Below, piece by piece: positions 54,152-63,638 of a DNA stretch of 64,000 bases. Every line of letters starts with the position of its first letter. Within the stretch, counting starts at the first letter, position 1. The stretch covers positions 116,745 to 180,744 of the forward strand of contig NZ_QLMG01000003.1 of the NCBI RefSeq assembly GCF_003259905.1. Direction: 5' to 3'. The stretch comes from Salipiger aestuarii. GTDB taxonomy: Bacteria; Pseudomonadota; Alphaproteobacteria; Rhodobacterales; Rhodobacteraceae. The position numbers and the translations under genes were made by a program. The notes under the pieces are model-generated. The model was not told the origin of the DNA. It worked only from the letters and a program-made list of their open reading frames with translations, and made no database searches.

Positions 54152-55543
54152 ATGCATATCGAAAACCGCACCTTCGACGAACTCAAGGTCGGCGATCACG
54201 CCGAGTTGCGACGCCTGTGCACTGCCGACGATCTGCTGGTCTATGCAAATGTGTCGGGTAACCACAATCCGCTCCATATTCACGACCAGGATGGCGACGG
54301 CGACGGCCATCCCGAAGCGATAGCCCCTGGCTCCTTTGTCGCGTCCCTTGTCGGCGCGGTGCTCGGAAACGTGCTGCCCGGTGCGGGCACGCTTTACCGG
54401 CGGCAAACCTGGGAATTTCACGGTCGTGTCTTTGCCGACGACGAACTTGTGGTCCGCGTCACCGTCACCGACAAGAACGTCCGGGATACCACCGTCATTC
54501 TGGCCACCGAGGTGCGTCGCATTTCGGGGGATGCGCTGGTCCTGTCCGGCGTCGCCGAGGTCTATGCGCCGCGGGTCAAGGTCAGCTACAACAGCCACGA
54601 CCTGCCCGGACTGGTGGTTCAACGGCACCGCCATTTCGAAAAGCTGCTGAAAAAGGCCGAACCGCTTGCCGCGCTGCGCACCGCAGTCGTCTGCCCCGAA
54701 GACCCCAATTCGCTTGGCGGCGCGCTCAGGGCGCGCGAGCATACGCTGATCGACCCCATCCTGATCGGATCGACGGCCCGGATTGCCGAGGTGGCCAAGG
54801 CCATGGGCGCGTCTCTGGACGGAATCGAGATCGTCGACGAACCGCTGCACCGCAATGCCGCGCGCCGCGCGGTCGAGCTGTGCCATTCCGGGGACGCGCA
54901 GGCGATCATGAAGGGGCATCTGCACACCGACATGCTGCTGCGCCCGATTCTCGACAAGCAGACCGGGCTGCGCATGGGGCGGCGCTTCACACATATCTTC
55001 GTGATGGACGTGCCCGGCCAGCCGCATCCGATCCTTGTCACCGATGCCGCGATCAACATTTCTCCGGATCTCAAGACCAAGGTCGACATCACGCAGAACG
55101 CCATCGACCTTGCGATCTCGATCGGAATCCAGCAGCCCAAGGTCGGGGTGCTGTCCGCGACGGAAACGGTCAACCCCGACATCCCCTCGTCGATCGACGC
55201 GGCGCTGCTGTCGAAAATGGCCGAGCGCGGCCAGATCACCGGAGGGCTGGTGGACGGCCCCCTTGCAATGGACAACGCCGTCGACATTGCCGCCGCGCGC
55301 ACCAAGGGAATCACTTCGGCGGTGGCGGGCCGCGCCGACATCCTCGTGGTGCCCAATCTTGACGCGGGCAACATGTTGGCCAAGCAGTTGACCTATATCA
55401 GCCACGCCGAGGCGGCTGGCCTTGTGCTGGGCGCGCGCGTGCCGATCATTCTGAACAGCCGGGCGGACGACGACATGAGTCGCCTGGCATCCTGCGCGGT
55501 GGCGGCGCTGCATCACGCAAGGATGACCCGCATCATGCCCTGA
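54152..55543 (+). CDS. Bifunctional MaoC-like hydratase / phosphate acyltransferase
   Basis: 463 residues. N-terminal ~140 residues are a MaoC-type hot-dog domain (Y-A-N-V-S-G-N-H-N-P-L-H with Asp/His dyad context). The C-terminal part is a Pta/Ptb-type phosphotransacylase (G-S-T-A-R-I-A-E-V; D-G-P-L-A-M-D-N-A-V-D; A-G-R-A-D-I-L-V-V-P). Annotated widely as enoyl-CoA hydratase/phosphate acetyltransferase. Acyl-CoA metabolism in the cytosol. Ends at a strong terminator. Confidence 0.9.
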   Translation: MHIENRTFDELKVGDHAELRRLCTADDLLVYANVSGNHNPLHIHDQDGDGDGHPEAIAPGSFVASLVGAVLGNVLPGAGTLYRRQTWEFHGRVFADDELVVRVTVTDKNVRDTTVILATEVRRISGDALVLSGVAEVYAPRVKVSYNSHDLPGLVVQRHRHFEKLLKKAEPLAALRTAVVCPEDPNSLGGALRAREHTLIDPILIGSTARIAEVAKAMGASLDGIEIVDEPLHRNAARRAVELCHSGDAQAIMKGHLHTDMLLRPILDKQTGLRMGRRFTHIFVMDVPGQPHPILVTDAAINISPDLKTKVDITQNAIDLAISIGIQQPKVGVLSATETVNPDIPSSIDAALLSKMAERGQITGGLVDGPLAMDNAVDIAAARTKGITSAVAGRADILVVPNLDAGNMLAKQLTYISHAEAAGLVLGARVPIILNSRADDDMSRLASCAVAALHHARMTRIMP

Positions 55544-55589
55544 GCGGCAAATGCGACCCCTGCCCTGTCGGGTCGCCATGATCGACCTG

Positions 55590-55620
55590 AAACGCGCAGT
55601 ACCTTTGACGGCGCGTTTTT
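55590..55620 (+). terminator. Intrinsic terminator
   Basis: AAACGCGC (55590-55597) pairs with GCGCGTTT (55611-55618), then T-run to 55620. Confidence 0.8.
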
Positions 55621-55640
55621 CATTTGGCAAACGCTCCGTA

Positions 55641-55658
55641 ATTCATTATTTCATGAAT
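55641..55658. promoter_or_regulatory. ArsR operator candidate
   Basis: ATTCAT-TATTTC-ATGAAT, two 6-bp arms, ends one base before the arsR-arsC start codon. ArsR/SmtB repressors bind such A/T-rich palindromes; position implies autorepression. Confidence 0.6.
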
Positions 55659-55659
55659 T

Positions 55660-56508
55660 ATGGAAATGAATCGATTCGACCAGCTTGCCACACTTAGCCA
55701 CCCTCAGCGGATGGGGCTGTTTCGTCTGCTCATGCGGCGCTATCCCGATGCGGTCGCGGCAGGCGAGATCGCCACCGCGCTCGATCTCAAACCCTCGACC
55801 GCGTCGGTCTATCTTGCCGCTCTGCGCGAGGCGGGACTGATCGTGCAATCGCGCAACGGGCGTTCGCTGCTGTACCGTGCGCATGTGACCGCGGTGCAGG
55901 GGCTTGTCGGGTTTCTCATCGACGACTGCTGCCATGGCCGACCCGAGCTTTGCAGGCCCACGCCCCCCTACAGGAAAGACACCGACATGGCCGACACTTC
56001 GTATAATGTGCTTTTCATATGTACCGGCAATTCGGCCCGGTCGATCATGGCCGAGGCGCTGCTGACCCGGCTGGCAGACGGTCGCTTTCGCGCCTTTTCC
56101 GCCGGCACCCGGCCCTATTCCACGCTGAATCCGCTTGCGGTGAAAATGCTGACGGACAAGGGGTTCGACGTATCCGCCTTGCGCGCCAAGCATGTGTCCG
56201 AGTTCTGGGGCAAAGACGCGCCCCGGCTTGATTTCGTGTTCACCGTTTGCGACCGCGCCGCCAACGAAGACTGCCCCGCCTGGCCCGGTCAGCCGATCAG
56301 CGCCCACTGGGGCCTGCCCGATCCGGTCAAGGCAACCGGAACCGAAGCCGAACAGATGCTGGCCTTTCAGCAGGTCTTTGGCATGCTCAGACATCGTCTG
56401 ATCGCCTTTACCGCGCTGCCGCTGAAAACGCTGGACCGCATTTCGCTTCAACACGCCCTTGATGACCTAGCGCTGTCCCGCGACACCAATGAGAGCCTGA
56501 CCGAATGA
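55660..56508 (+). CDS. ArsR repressor fused to arsenate reductase (LMW-phosphatase type)
   Basis: 282 residues. Residues 1-~95: ArsR winged helix ([24 protein letters not shown]). The classic E-L-C-V-C-D-L site is absent; instead [11 protein letters not shown] at the domain end may bind As(III). Residues ~110-250: low-molecular-weight phosphatase/ArsC with C-T-G-N-S-A-R-S loop. The fusion is known in alphaproteobacteria. Overlaps the GAPDH gene (ATGA). Confidence 0.9.
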   Translation: MEMNRFDQLATLSHPQRMGLFRLLMRRYPDAVAAGEIATALDLKPSTASVYLAALREAGLIVQSRNGRSLLYRAHVTAVQGLVGFLIDDCCHGRPELCRPTPPYRKDTDMADTSYNVLFICTGNSARSIMAEALLTRLADGRFRAFSAGTRPYSTLNPLAVKMLTDKGFDVSALRAKHVSEFWGKDAPRLDFVFTVCDRAANEDCPAWPGQPISAHWGLPDPVKATGTEAEQMLAFQQVFGMLRHRLIAFTALPLKTLDRISLQHALDDLALSRDTNESLTE

Positions 56509-57503
56509 CCACCTACGCACTGAACGGCCTTGGCCGCATGGGCAAGCTTGCCCTGCGCCCGCTGCTGGAAAAAGGCGCCGGCATCGCCTGGATCAACGAC
56601 GCGGTCGGAGACCCGGCGATGCACGCCCACCTGCTGGAATTCGACACGGTGCACGGCCGCTGGCCCGCCGATTTCGCGCATGACGAAACCGGCCTGTGCA
56701 TCGACGGCACGCGCCTGCCCGTGCACCGGCAAACGCGCATCCAAGACCTGCCGCTGGATGGCGTCGATGTGGTCGTCGACTGCACCGGCGTGTTCAAGAC
56801 CGAGGCCAGGCTGGCGCCCTATTTCGCCGCCGGCGTGAAAAAGGTCGTGGTTTCGGCCCCGGTCAAGGACGGCCCGACCGCCAACATCGTCTATGGCGTC
56901 AACACCCACGATTACGACCCCGCCCGGCACAGCATCGTGACGGCGGCCAGCTGCACCACCAACTGCATCGCCCCGGTGGTCAAGGTCATCCATGAAAGCC
57001 TTGGCATCAAGCACGGCATGATCACCACGATCCACGACGTGACCAACACCCAGACCATCGTCGACAAGCCCGCCAAGGACCTGCGCCGCGCCCGATCGGC
57101 GCTGAATTCGCTGATCCCCACAACGACCGGGTCCGCCACCGCGATCACCCTGATCTATCCCGAACTGACGGGCAAGCTGAACGGCCATGCCGTGCGGGTG
57201 CCCTTGCTGAACGCATCCCTGACCGACTGCGTGTTCGAGCTGGACCGCGCCACCACCGCAGACGAGGTCAACGCGCTGTTCGAACAGGCTGCCGACGGGC
57301 CGCTCAAGGGGATTCTGGGCTATGAAACCCGTCCGCTGGTCAGCGCCGATTACACCAACGATCCGCGCAGCAGCATCATCGACGCGCCTTCGACCATGGT
57401 GACAAACGGCACCCAGCTCAAGGTCTATGCCTGGTACGACAACGAATGGGGCTACGCGAACCGCCTCGCCGATGTGGCGCTGATGGTGGGCGCCAACCTT
57501 TGA
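56505..57503 (+). CDS. ArsJ-associated glyceraldehyde-3-phosphate dehydrogenase
   Basis: 332 residues. [12 protein letters not shown] Rossmann start and [10 protein letters not shown] active-site cysteine. In ArsJ operons this enzyme makes 1-arseno-3-phosphoglycerate from glyceraldehyde-3-phosphate and arsenate; ArsJ exports it and it then decays. Distinct from glycolytic GapA by its divergent N-terminal text and location. Confidence 0.93.
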   Translation: MTTYALNGLGRMGKLALRPLLEKGAGIAWINDAVGDPAMHAHLLEFDTVHGRWPADFAHDETGLCIDGTRLPVHRQTRIQDLPLDGVDVVVDCTGVFKTEARLAPYFAAGVKKVVVSAPVKDGPTANIVYGVNTHDYDPARHSIVTAASCTTNCIAPVVKVIHESLGIKHGMITTIHDVTNTQTIVDKPAKDLRRARSALNSLIPTTTGSATAITLIYPELTGKLNGHAVRVPLLNASLTDCVFELDRATTADEVNALFEQAADGPLKGILGYETRPLVSADYTNDPRSSIIDAPSTMVTNGTQLKVYAWYDNEWGYANRLADVALMVGANL

Positions 57504-57565
57504 CATTCCGGCGTCACGCAACGCCGTCATCGTTCTGAAAATTGCAACCAAGGCCGCCCCCCGCC

Positions 57566-58825
57566 ATGTCAGACCGTCCTCTTGCCGCCTATGTCGCCGT
57601 CACCGCAGCCTACTGGGCGTTCATGCTGACCGACGGCGCACTCAGGATGCTGGTATTGCTGCATTTTCACAGGCTGGGCTTCAGCCCGGTGCAGCTGGCC
57701 TATCTGTTCGTGCTGTACGAAATCGCAGGTGTCGCGACCAACCTGTCCGCGGGCTGGATCGCCGCGCGCTTCGGGCTGACCTCGACGCTGTATGCGGGGC
57801 TGACCTTGCAGGTCGCGGCGCTGCTGGCGCTGACGCTGCTGGACCCGGGCTGGACCATCGGCGTTTCGGTGGTGTTCGTCATGCTGGTGCAAGGGGTGTC
57901 GGGCGTGGCCAAGGATCTGGCCAAGATGTCGTCGAAATCCGCCGTCAAGCTGCTCGCCCCCAAGGGCGGTGACGGGCTGTTCCGCTGGGTTGCGGCGCTG
58001 ACGGGTTCAAAGAACGCGGTCAAGGGCGTCGGCTTTCTGCTGGGGGCGGCCTTGCTGGGGGTGGTGGGGTTCGTGCCCGCCGTGCTGGCCATGGCCGCCG
58101 TTCTGGCGGCGATCCTTGCGGCCGTGGCGCTGAAAATGCCGGCGGGCCTGCCGAGGGGGCGCAAGGACGCCAGATTCACCGAAGTCATTTCAAAAAACCG
58201 CAACATCAACTGGCTGAGCTTTGCCCGCGTATTCCTGTTCGGCGCGCGCGACGTGTGGTTCGTGGTCGGCATCCCGATCTATTTCTACGCCGTGCTGTCG
58301 GATGGCACCGAAGCCGGCGACCGCCTTGCCTTTTTCACCATCGGCAGTTTCATGGCGCTCTGGATCATTCTTTACGGCGCGGTGCAGGCCGCGGCACCAC
58401 GACTGCTGCGCGCGAAAACCCGCAGCACCGACACGCTTGTCGCCGATGCGCGCCGCTGGGCGCTGGCGCTGACCGCCGTGCCCGCGCTGCTGGCCGCGCT
58501 GGTCTGGGCGGCGGGCGCACCCACGCCGTGGCTGACTGCGGCGGTGGTGGCCGGTCTGCTGGCGTTCGGCGCGATCTTTGCGGTGAACTCGGCGCTGCAT
58601 TCCTACCTGATTCTGGCGTTTACGAACGACAAACGGGTCACCATGGACGTCGGGTTTTACTACATGGCCAACGCCGCCGGACGCCTGATCGGCACCGTCC
58701 TGTCGGGCGCAAGTTACCAGATGGGCGGCCTGCCCGCCTGTCTTGGGACAGCCGCCGTGATGGTGGCGCTCAGCGCCTGGGGGGCGGGGCGGTTGAAACC
58801 CGCCGCGCGGCCGGCGGCGGTCTGA
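57566..58825 (+). CDS. arsJ: Organoarsenical efflux MFS transporter ArsJ
   Basis: 419 residues, about 12 membrane helices. Typical ArsJ text: A-Y-W-A-F-M-L-T-D-G-A-L-R-M-L-V-L, L-Y-E-I-A-G-V-A-T-N-L, G-V-A-K-D-L-A-K-M-S-S-K-S-A-V-K. Exports 1-arseno-3-phosphoglycerate. Third gene of the arsenic operon. Confidence 0.95.
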   Translation: MSDRPLAAYVAVTAAYWAFMLTDGALRMLVLLHFHRLGFSPVQLAYLFVLYEIAGVATNLSAGWIAARFGLTSTLYAGLTLQVAALLALTLLDPGWTIGVSVVFVMLVQGVSGVAKDLAKMSSKSAVKLLAPKGGDGLFRWVAALTGSKNAVKGVGFLLGAALLGVVGFVPAVLAMAAVLAAILAAVALKMPAGLPRGRKDARFTEVISKNRNINWLSFARVFLFGARDVWFVVGIPIYFYAVLSDGTEAGDRLAFFTIGSFMALWIILYGAVQAAAPRLLRAKTRSTDTLVADARRWALALTAVPALLAALVWAAGAPTPWLTAAVVAGLLAFGAIFAVNSALHSYLILAFTNDKRVTMDVGFYYMANAAGRLIGTVLSGASYQMGGLPACLGTAAVMVALSAWGAGRLKPAARPAAV

Positions 58826-58926
58826 CCCGCGCCCAGCGGCACGGATTGCGCTACCGTACGCGCGAATGGCGGTGGAACTTGCGCAGGATCAAGCCGCGAC
58901 GCCCGCATCGGTGGCACGATGGGGCC

Positions 58927-60663
58927 ATGAAACACGCCGAACCTGTCATATCACCCGATCCGGTCGTGCCGTCCGGCACCGCCCGCCACAGCGCCATAGA
59001 TCGCGCGTTCCACGCAGCCATCGGCAGCCTCACCGGCGGGCTGTCGCCGATGGCGCTGGCAACCGCGTGGTTCGACTGGGGCATACACCTTTCGGGATCC
59101 CCGGCCAAGCTGGCCACGCTGCATGAAAAGGCCGTCGCCAACGGCGCGCGCGCCTGGCAGGCGGCGGTCATCTGCCCGCTGGCCGCGCAGGTCGATGCCT
59201 GCCCCCCGATGTCCGCAGACAAGCGGTTCCGTGACCCGGAATGGCGCCGCTACCCGTACAACATGTTCGCGCAATGGTTCCTGCTGACCGAAGACTGGTG
59301 GAACGCCGCGACGACCGACCTGCCCGGCGTCGCCGCGCGCCACGCGCATATGACCAATTTCGCCGCGCGTCAGGCCCTGGACATGCTGGCACCGTCGAAT
59401 TACGCGGCGACCAATCCCGTCGTGCTGGACCGCACCCGGCACGAACGCGGCCAGAACCTTGTGCGCGGTTTTCACAACTGGCTGGAAGACATCGCCCGCC
59501 AGAACGACCGCCCCCACCCCGGTTCGGGGTTCGAGGTCGGCACCACGCTGGCCACTGCCCCCGGCGAGGTGGTGTTTCGCAACCGGCTGATCGAACTGAT
59601 CCGCTACCGCCCGACAACCGCGCGGGTGCAGGCCGAGCCGCTGCTGATCGTGCCCGCCTGGATCATGAAATACTACATTCTCGACCTGTCGGCGCAAAAC
59701 TCTCTGGTGCGGTTCCTGGTCGATCAGGGGATCGAGGTCTGGATGATTTCCTGGCTGAACCCGCAGGCCGAAGACGCCGATCTGGGGATGGAAGATTACG
59801 TCACCCTTGGGGTCTTTGCCGCGCTGGACGTCATCGCCGCCGCCGTGCCGGGGCAGCGCATCCACACCGCAGGCTATTGCCTCGGCGGCACGTTGCTGTC
59901 GATCGCCGCCGCCAAGCTGGCGCGCGAAAACGACGCGCGGATCGCCTCTGTCACGCTGCTTGCGGCGCAAGTCGATTTCACCGAGGCGGGTGAGATCACG
60001 TTGTTCATCGACGAAAGCCAAGTGGCCTTTCTTGAGGACATCATGGCCGATCAGGGTTATCTGGATGCCGAGCAGATGGCCGGGGCGTTCCAGATGCTGC
60101 GCTCGAACGATCTGATCTGGTCGCGCACCATCCGCGAATATCTGCTGGGGGTGCGCGGTACGATGAACGACCTCATGGCGTGGAATGCCGATGCCACACG
60201 GATGCCCGCGCGGATGCACTCGGAATATTTGCGCCAGCTTTTCCTGGAAAACCGCCTTGCGCTCGGGCGCGTCAAGGTTGGCGGCACGCCGGTGTCGGTC
60301 GCGGACATCTCCGTGCCGATCTTTGCCGTCGGCACCGAAAAGGATCACGTCGCGCCCTGGCCGTCGGTTTGGAAGATCAACCGCCTTGCCAACGGAGACA
60401 AGACCTTTGTGCTGACAAGCGGCGGCCATAACGCGGGGATCGTGTCCGAACCTGGTCACCCGCGCCGGCATTACCGGATCGGAAAGGTCACCGGCCACGC
60501 GCGTGACGCGGCGTTGTGGCGGGCCGGTCTGGCGCCGGTGGACGGATCGTGGTGGCCCGCCTGGACCGACTGGCTGATCGCGCGGTCCAGCGGAACGCGC
60601 CCGGCGGTGGCCGACGCGGGTACATCGCTGTGCCCCGCGCCCGGCACCTATGTCTTTGGCTAG
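58927..60663 (+). CDS. phaC: Class I poly(3-hydroxyalkanoate) synthase
   Basis: 578 residues. Lipase-like box G-Y-C-L-G-G-T with nucleophilic Cys (~residue 318); Asp in G-T-E-K-D-H-V-A-P-W and His in G-G-H-N-A-G complete the triad. N-terminal PhaC domain (R-F-R-D-P-E-W-R-R-Y-P). Polymerises 3-hydroxyacyl-CoA on granules. phaA/phaB are not here; a phasin-like gene converges on its end. Confidence 0.93.
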   Translation: MKHAEPVISPDPVVPSGTARHSAIDRAFHAAIGSLTGGLSPMALATAWFDWGIHLSGSPAKLATLHEKAVANGARAWQAAVICPLAAQVDACPPMSADKRFRDPEWRRYPYNMFAQWFLLTEDWWNAATTDLPGVAARHAHMTNFAARQALDMLAPSNYAATNPVVLDRTRHERGQNLVRGFHNWLEDIARQNDRPHPGSGFEVGTTLATAPGEVVFRNRLIELIRYRPTTARVQAEPLLIVPAWIMKYYILDLSAQNSLVRFLVDQGIEVWMISWLNPQAEDADLGMEDYVTLGVFAALDVIAAAVPGQRIHTAGYCLGGTLLSIAAAKLARENDARIASVTLLAAQVDFTEAGEITLFIDESQVAFLEDIMADQGYLDAEQMAGAFQMLRSNDLIWSRTIREYLLGVRGTMNDLMAWNADATRMPARMHSEYLRQLFLENRLALGRVKVGGTPVSVADISVPIFAVGTEKDHVAPWPSVWKINRLANGDKTFVLTSGGHNAGIVSEPGHPRRHYRIGKVTGHARDAALWRAGLAPVDGSWWPAWTDWLIARSSGTRPAVADAGTSLCPAPGTYVFG

Positions 60664-60986
60664 GCAGCCGGCTTTGCGAACCACAACCGTTCGGCAAGCT
60701 TGCCCATGGTCGCGGTGTAAAGCCGGTAGTCGTTGACCGCCTTGCGCATGAAATCGGCCTGGATCTCCACCAGATCGGCGGGGCTGCGGCTGTGCAAAAA
60801 GCGGTGATGGCTGGCGCAATCTTCGCGGAAACGCGCCGCCCAGAAGCTTTGCATTTCCGAGCCGATATCGACGAGTGCGTCCACGGACGCGGTCGCGGCC
60901 CAAGGCTCCATGCTCCATCGGATGTGGAATTCCGGATGACCTTCCCGTGCGACGGGCAGCCGGTCTTGGTCGGTGATCATGTTCAT
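60660..60986 (-). CDS. Phasin-like small protein
   Basis: 108 residues, helical and amphipathic, with F-W-A-A-R-F-R-E-D and I-Q-A-D-F-M-R-K-A-V-N-D-Y. No membrane segment. Location next to phaC and helix pattern suggest a granule-surface phasin, though similarity is weak. GGAGGAGG precedes the ATG. Its stop and that of phaC share the palindrome CTAG. Confidence 0.65.
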   Translation of the reverse strand: MNMITDQDRLPVAREGHPEFHIRWSMEPWAATASVDALVDIGSEMQSFWAARFREDCASHHRFLHSRSPADLVEIQADFMRKAVNDYRLYTATMGKLAERLWFAKPAA

Positions 60987-61183
60987 GACAGCCTCCTCCA
61001 TGCGTGTCCGCCCCAATCTACCACAGATTGCAAAACTCTGTCTTGATCCTGCGCATGATTGGGCGTTCAGTTTCGCGCGCCCCCTCGGCGCGGACACCGG
61101 CCCGGCGCCGGCCCCAAAGGCAGACGCGTCCGCGCCTGATCAGACCCGCCGCACGCCTGCGTGTCCGGTGGAGCCGTGCAAAT

Positions 61184-62215
61184 TCAGGCGCCTGCCCGCA
61201 CCGTGTCGATCATCAACTGCACGTTTTCCGGGTTGGCATCGGGCGTGATGCCATGCCCGAGGTTGAAGATATGCGGCCCCTTCGACAGCGCGCTGACCAC
61301 CCGCCGGGTTTGCGCGATCAGCGCATCTCCGCCGGTGACCATGTGCGACGAGGCAAGATTGCCCTGCACACAGCCGCCCGGTTGCACCTGTTCGGCCACC
61401 CATTCGGGCGTCACACTGTCATCCACCGCCACGCAATCGGCGCCGGTCGCCGCGTGAAAGCCGATGTATTTATCCCCCGCCTGACGCGGAAAGGCGATGA
61501 CCGGCAGCCCGGGATGGCGCGATTTTAGCTCCTGCGTGATGATCCGTGCCGGTTCCAGCGCGTAGCGGTCGAAATCCTCGCCCGAAAGCGAGCCGGCCCA
61601 GCTGTCGAACAGCTTGACCACTTCGGCCCCCGCCTCGACCTGCGCGGACAGGTAGTCGATGGTGCTTTCGGTCAGCCGGTCGATGATCTTTTCGAAAAGC
61701 GCCCGATTTTCCGCCTTGAGCGCGTGGGCCGGCCCCTGATCCCTGGTGCCACGCCCGGCGATCATGTAGGTGGCCACGGTCCAGGGCGCGCCCGCGAAAC
61801 CGATCAGCGTGGTGTCCTGCGGCAGGGTGCGGCGCAGGATCTTGATCGTCTCGTAAATCGGGCTGAGCGTGTCGTGGATCATCCCGCCGCGCCCGAGTTT
61901 GTCGAATTCAGGATCGGTGGTGACGGTCGACAGGCGCGGCCCCTCGCCGGTGACGAACCACAGATCCGCCCCCAGCGCCTGGGGCAGCAGCAGGATGTCC
62001 GCGAACAGGATCGCGGCGTCGAACCCGTAGCGGCGGATCGGCTGCAAGGTCACCTCGGCGGCCAGATCGGGGTTGTAGCACAGCGACAGGAAATCGCCCG
62101 CCTGCGCCCGTGTCGCCTTGTATTCCGGCAGGTAGCGTCCGGCCTGCCGCATCATCCAGATCGGCGGGGTGGGCAGGGTTTCGCCCGCAAGCGCGCGCAG
62201 GATGGTCTTGGTCAT
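61184..62215 (-). CDS. hemE: Uroporphyrinogen decarboxylase
   Basis: 343 residues. [13 protein letters not shown] and [12 protein letters not shown] signatures. Decarboxylates uroporphyrinogen III to coproporphyrinogen III. GGAGGGGA precedes the ATG. Divergent from hemC with 89 bases between. Confidence 0.97.
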   Translation of the reverse strand: MTKTILRALAGETLPTPPIWMMRQAGRYLPEYKATRAQAGDFLSLCYNPDLAAEVTLQPIRRYGFDAAILFADILLLPQALGADLWFVTGEGPRLSTVTTDPEFDKLGRGGMIHDTLSPIYETIKILRRTLPQDTTLIGFAGAPWTVATYMIAGRGTRDQGPAHALKAENRALFEKIIDRLTESTIDYLSAQVEAGAEVVKLFDSWAGSLSGEDFDRYALEPARIITQELKSRHPGLPVIAFPRQAGDKYIGFHAATGADCVAVDDSVTPEWVAEQVQPGGCVQGNLASSHMVTGGDALIAQTRRVVSALSKGPHIFNLGHGITPDANPENVQLMIDTVRAGA

Positions 62216-62304
62216 TCGGCTTCCCCTCCGGTGTCGTTCCGGGCGGCAATATGTCAATTCGCGCCCCATTGCCAGCGCCCCTCGCGCAACATAAAGCTCG
62301 TGCC

Positions 62305-63273
62305 ATGACCGATATGCTTCCGACCCCCGACCACCCCCTCAAGATCGGCACCCGCGGCTCGCCGCTGGCGCTGGCGCAGGCGCACGAGACCCGCGCCCGC
62401 CTGATGGCGGCGTTTGACCTGCCCGAGGCGGCATTCAGGGTTGTCGTGATCCGCACCAGCGGCGACGACCGCGCGATGATCGCAGCCGACCGGCCGCTGA
62501 AGGAAATCGGCAACAAGGGGCTTTTCACCAAGGAGATCGAAGAGCAGCTTTTGTCGGGGGGCATCGACATCGCGGTGCATTCGATGAAGGACATGCCAAC
62601 CGAGCAGCCCGCCGGGCTGCTGCTGGATTGCTACCTGCCCCGCGAAGACGTGCGCGATGCCTTCATCGCGCCGGGCGCAGCGGGGCTGGCGGATCTGGCG
62701 CCTGGAACGGTGGTGGGCACCTCGTCGCTGCGGCGCCGGGCGCAACTGTTGAACCGCCGCCCCGACCTGCGGGTGGTGGAATTCCGCGGCAACCTGCAAA
62801 CCCGGCTGAAAAAGCTGCATGACGGCGTGGCCGCAGCAACCTTCCTTGCCATGGCCGGGCTTGGCCGGATGGGCATGACAGGCGGGGATGTGCCCATGAC
62901 ACCGATGTCCCCCGGCGACATGCTGCCCGCCGTGGCGCAGGGCGCCATCGGCATCGAGCGGCGCATCAACGACGATTGCACCGCGACCCTGCTGGCCGCG
63001 ATTCATCACGCGCCCACGGCGCTGCGTCTGTCCGCCGAACGCAGCTTTCTTGCAACGCTGGACGGATCCTGCGAAACCCCGATCGCGGGTCTGGCAGAGT
63101 TGGACGGCGGCACGCTGCGGCTGCGCGGCGAGATCCTGTCCCCCGATGGGGCCACCGCCTGGGCCGACGAGGCAAGCGGCGCCGAATCGCAGGGGGTCGA
63201 ACTTGGGGCGGCGCTGGCGCGTCAGCTTCTGGGCCGGGCGGGGCCGGATTTCTTTGCCTGGCGCCACCCATAA
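62305..63273 (+). CDS. hemC: Hydroxymethylbilane synthase (porphobilinogen deaminase)
   Basis: 322 residues. [23 protein letters not shown], and the dipyrromethane-cofactor cysteine in [11 protein letters not shown]. Assembles four porphobilinogens. The divergent hemE/hemC arrangement allows shared control of tetrapyrrole synthesis. Confidence 0.97.
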   Translation: MTDMLPTPDHPLKIGTRGSPLALAQAHETRARLMAAFDLPEAAFRVVVIRTSGDDRAMIAADRPLKEIGNKGLFTKEIEEQLLSGGIDIAVHSMKDMPTEQPAGLLLDCYLPREDVRDAFIAPGAAGLADLAPGTVVGTSSLRRRAQLLNRRPDLRVVEFRGNLQTRLKKLHDGVAAATFLAMAGLGRMGMTGGDVPMTPMSPGDMLPAVAQGAIGIERRINDDCTATLLAAIHHAPTALRLSAERSFLATLDGSCETPIAGLAELDGGTLRLRGEILSPDGATAWADEASGAESQGVELGAALARQLLGRAGPDFFAWRHP

Positions 63274-63459
63274 GGGTCGGTCGCCCACCCTCTTGCCTTC
63301 GTTCATGCAGACGGAATTCTGCCAAGCGTTGTCTCATAAACCGCTCGGGGCGGTCCGATATGCGGCTCGGCCACCGGCGGGTATGGTTTTTTTAGGCGGC
63401 ATCATACTTGCCGTACCCAATGGCGTAATCAACCTAAGCGCAGCCACAACAGTGCGTGC

Positions 63460-63618
63460 TTAGTCGTCCTTCTTGCCGTCCGATTCCGGCTTCTTGGTCA
63501 GGTCCAGCTTGTCCATAATCCGCTCAAGCGCATCGCCGGACGTGTCGGCTTCGACCTCGCGTGCGGCTTCTTTGAAGCGGTCAAGCTGCTCGTCTAATTG
63601 TGGATTTGATTTTACCAA
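63460..63618 (-). CDS. Small acidic/basic charged protein, possibly 5'-disrupted
   Basis: 52 residues from a TTG start at 63618 preceded by GGAAAGGA: L-D-E-Q-L-D-R-F-K-E-A-A-R-E-V then T-K-K-P-E-S-D-G-K-K-D-D. Helical and highly charged, with codon use like the surrounding genes. An IS end lies 21 bases upstream of the start, so its native promoter or an earlier start may have been lost. Function unknown. Confidence 0.65.
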   Translation of the reverse strand: MVKSNPQLDEQLDRFKEAAREVEADTSGDALERIMDKLDLTKKPESDGKKDD

Positions 63619-63638
63619 TTATTTTTTTCCTTTCCACC

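Noticed and set aside
53516..55630. 704-codon open frame on the minus strand
   Set aside because: Antisense shadow of the hydratase/phosphotransacylase and DUF6473 genes.
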